DNA of 64,000 nt from JAVBJV01 sp031555315. GTDB taxonomy: Bacteria; Pseudomonadota; Alphaproteobacteria; Acetobacterales; Acetobacteraceae. The stretch spans positions 62,001 through 126,000 of the forward strand of contig JAVBUO010000011.1 in assembly GCA_031555315.1 (NCBI GenBank), given 5' to 3'. This document shows, piece after piece, positions 63,301 to 64,000 of this stretch (positions are counted from its first letter, which is position 1; each line of letters begins with the position of its first letter). The notes under the pieces are model-generated. The model was not told where the DNA came from, did not search any database, and saw only the letters and a list, made by a program, of their open reading frames with translations. A program made the translations under genes and the position numbers.

Positions 63301-64000
63301 TCTTCGTCCAGCAGATCGGCCTGTGCGACACTGCGCGCCGGCGCGCGCAGGCCCAGATGCTTCCAGCCGGCATCGCCCAGCATGCGCCCGCGGCTGGTGC
63401 GCAGGATCAGCCCTTCCTGGATCAGATAGGGTTCGATCACATCTTCCAGCGTGTCACGCGCCTCGGCCAGCGCCGCGGCCAGCGTTTCCACCCCCACCGG
63501 TCCGCCGCCATGGTGATCGGCCAGACGGCGCAGATACCGCCGGTCCATCGCATCCAGCCCCAGCGCATCAACCTCCAGCCGCGCCAATGCCGCATCGGCG
63601 GTCTGGCGATCGATCTGCGCGCGGCCGGCCACCGACGCGAAATCGCGCACCCGGCGCAGCAGGCGCCCGGCGATGCGCGGCGTGCCGCGCGAACGGCGCG
63701 CGATTTCGGCCGCCCCGTCCGGCGTCAAGGCAAATCCCAGTTTTTCGGCGCCGCGTGCGACAATCAATTCCAGTTCTTCCGCCGTATAAAAAATCAGGCG
63801 CAGCGGGATTCCGAACCGGTCACGCAACGGCGTTGCCAGCAACCCCGCCCGCGTGGTGGCTCCCACCAGGGTGAACGGGTTCAGGTCGATCCGCACGGTG
63901 CGCGCGGCCGGCCCTTCCCCAATGATCAGATCCAGCTGGAAATCCTCCATGGCTGGATAAAGTATTTCCTCGATCGCCGGTTGCAGCCGGTGAATCTCGT
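63297..64000 (-). CDS. ruvB: Holliday junction helicase RuvB, C-terminal part (runs off window)
   Basis: The C-terminal 234 residues of the branch-migration AAA+ motor; the N-terminus with Walker A lies beyond base 64000. It starts within EIHRLQPAIEEILYPAMEDF (Walker B region), then DLNPFTLVGATTRAGLLATP and LRDRFGIPLRLIFYTAEELE with sensor 1 and the arginine finger. The winged-helix domain shows RRVRDFASVAGRAQI and EPYLIQEGLILRTSRGRML. Overlaps ybgC. Confidence 0.97.
   Translation of the reverse strand, partial: EIHRLQPAIEEILYPAMEDFQLDLIIGEGPAARTVRIDLNPFTLVGATTRAGLLATPLRDRFGIPLRLIFYTAEELELIVARGAEKLGFALTPDGAAEIARRSRGTPRIAGRLLRRVRDFASVAGRAQIDRQTADAALARLEVDALGLDAMDRRYLRRLADHHGGGPVGVETLAAALAEARDTLEDVIEPYLIQEGLILRTSRGRMLGDAGWKHLGLRAPARSVAQADLLDEE

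Overview
This window is a GC-rich bacterial chromosome segment, almost certainly from an alphaproteobacterium and most likely from the Rhodospirillales. The basis is the gene content and order: ybgC-tolQ-tolR-tolA-tolB-pal-cpoB-tilS-ftsH-folP-glmM, serC-serA with an RNA leader, and hisG(short)-hisD-infA-maf-rng-yacG-tRNA-Phe. Codons end strongly in G/C, a few intergenic islands are AT-rich, and TAGAGCAGATC-type palindromic repeats are present. Genus and species cannot be fixed from the sequence alone.

Layout. 1-4.4 kb: 5' part of a malonyl-CoA decarboxylase, NAD(P)H-hydrate repair enzyme nnr, an orphan ParA-type ATPase and the Mg2+ channel mgtE. 4.4-7.3 kb: a ferric-iron ABC importer (fused permease and binding protein, convergent), each gene preceded by a similar Fur-like inverted repeat. 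7.3-10.7 kb: metallophosphoesterase, SixA-type phosphatase, secreted or anchored nuclease, citrate synthase. 10.7-16.3 kb: telA/xpaC-like operon with a small membrane protein, a DUF2092 lipoprotein with a repeat-containing secreted protein, and an XRE regulator behind an AT-rich gap. 16.3-27.3 kb: Pat/YfiQ-like acetyltransferase, alpha/beta hydrolase with VOC protein, a four-gene peptide/nickel-type ABC importer, an MFS transporter. 27.4-34.2 kb: EF-G, WrbA, two surface-glycan genes, quinone oxidoreductase, ribosomal protein L28.

34.2-39.9 kb is the most interesting part: a compact, apparently undescribed class II microcin/bacteriocin-type locus. Two small genes encode precursors with near-identical 18-residue double-glycine leaders. 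They sit in duplicated cassettes, each with its own conserved upstream region and terminator. They are followed by an HlyD-type adaptor and a CvaB-type ABC exporter with an intact C39 leader peptidase. A convergent 82-aa gene lies between the two precursors and could be an immunity or accessory protein. Both predicted mature peptides end in cysteine, and one has a proline-rich linker encoded by poly-C tracts.

39.7-47 kb: three tandem palindromic repeats, an Atm1-like exporter, a DUF4743-Nudix protein, then the hisGD-infA-maf-rng-yacG run and tRNA-Phe. 47-64 kb: a secreted protein of unknown function, serCA with an RNA element that can pair with the serC ribosome binding site, thiD-glmM-folP-ftsH, tilS, and the complete Tol-Pal envelope operon, ending inside ruvB. 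Most of the last 17 kb is transcribed leftward as housekeeping operons for serine, thiamine, peptidoglycan precursor and folate synthesis, membrane proteolysis and outer-membrane constriction.
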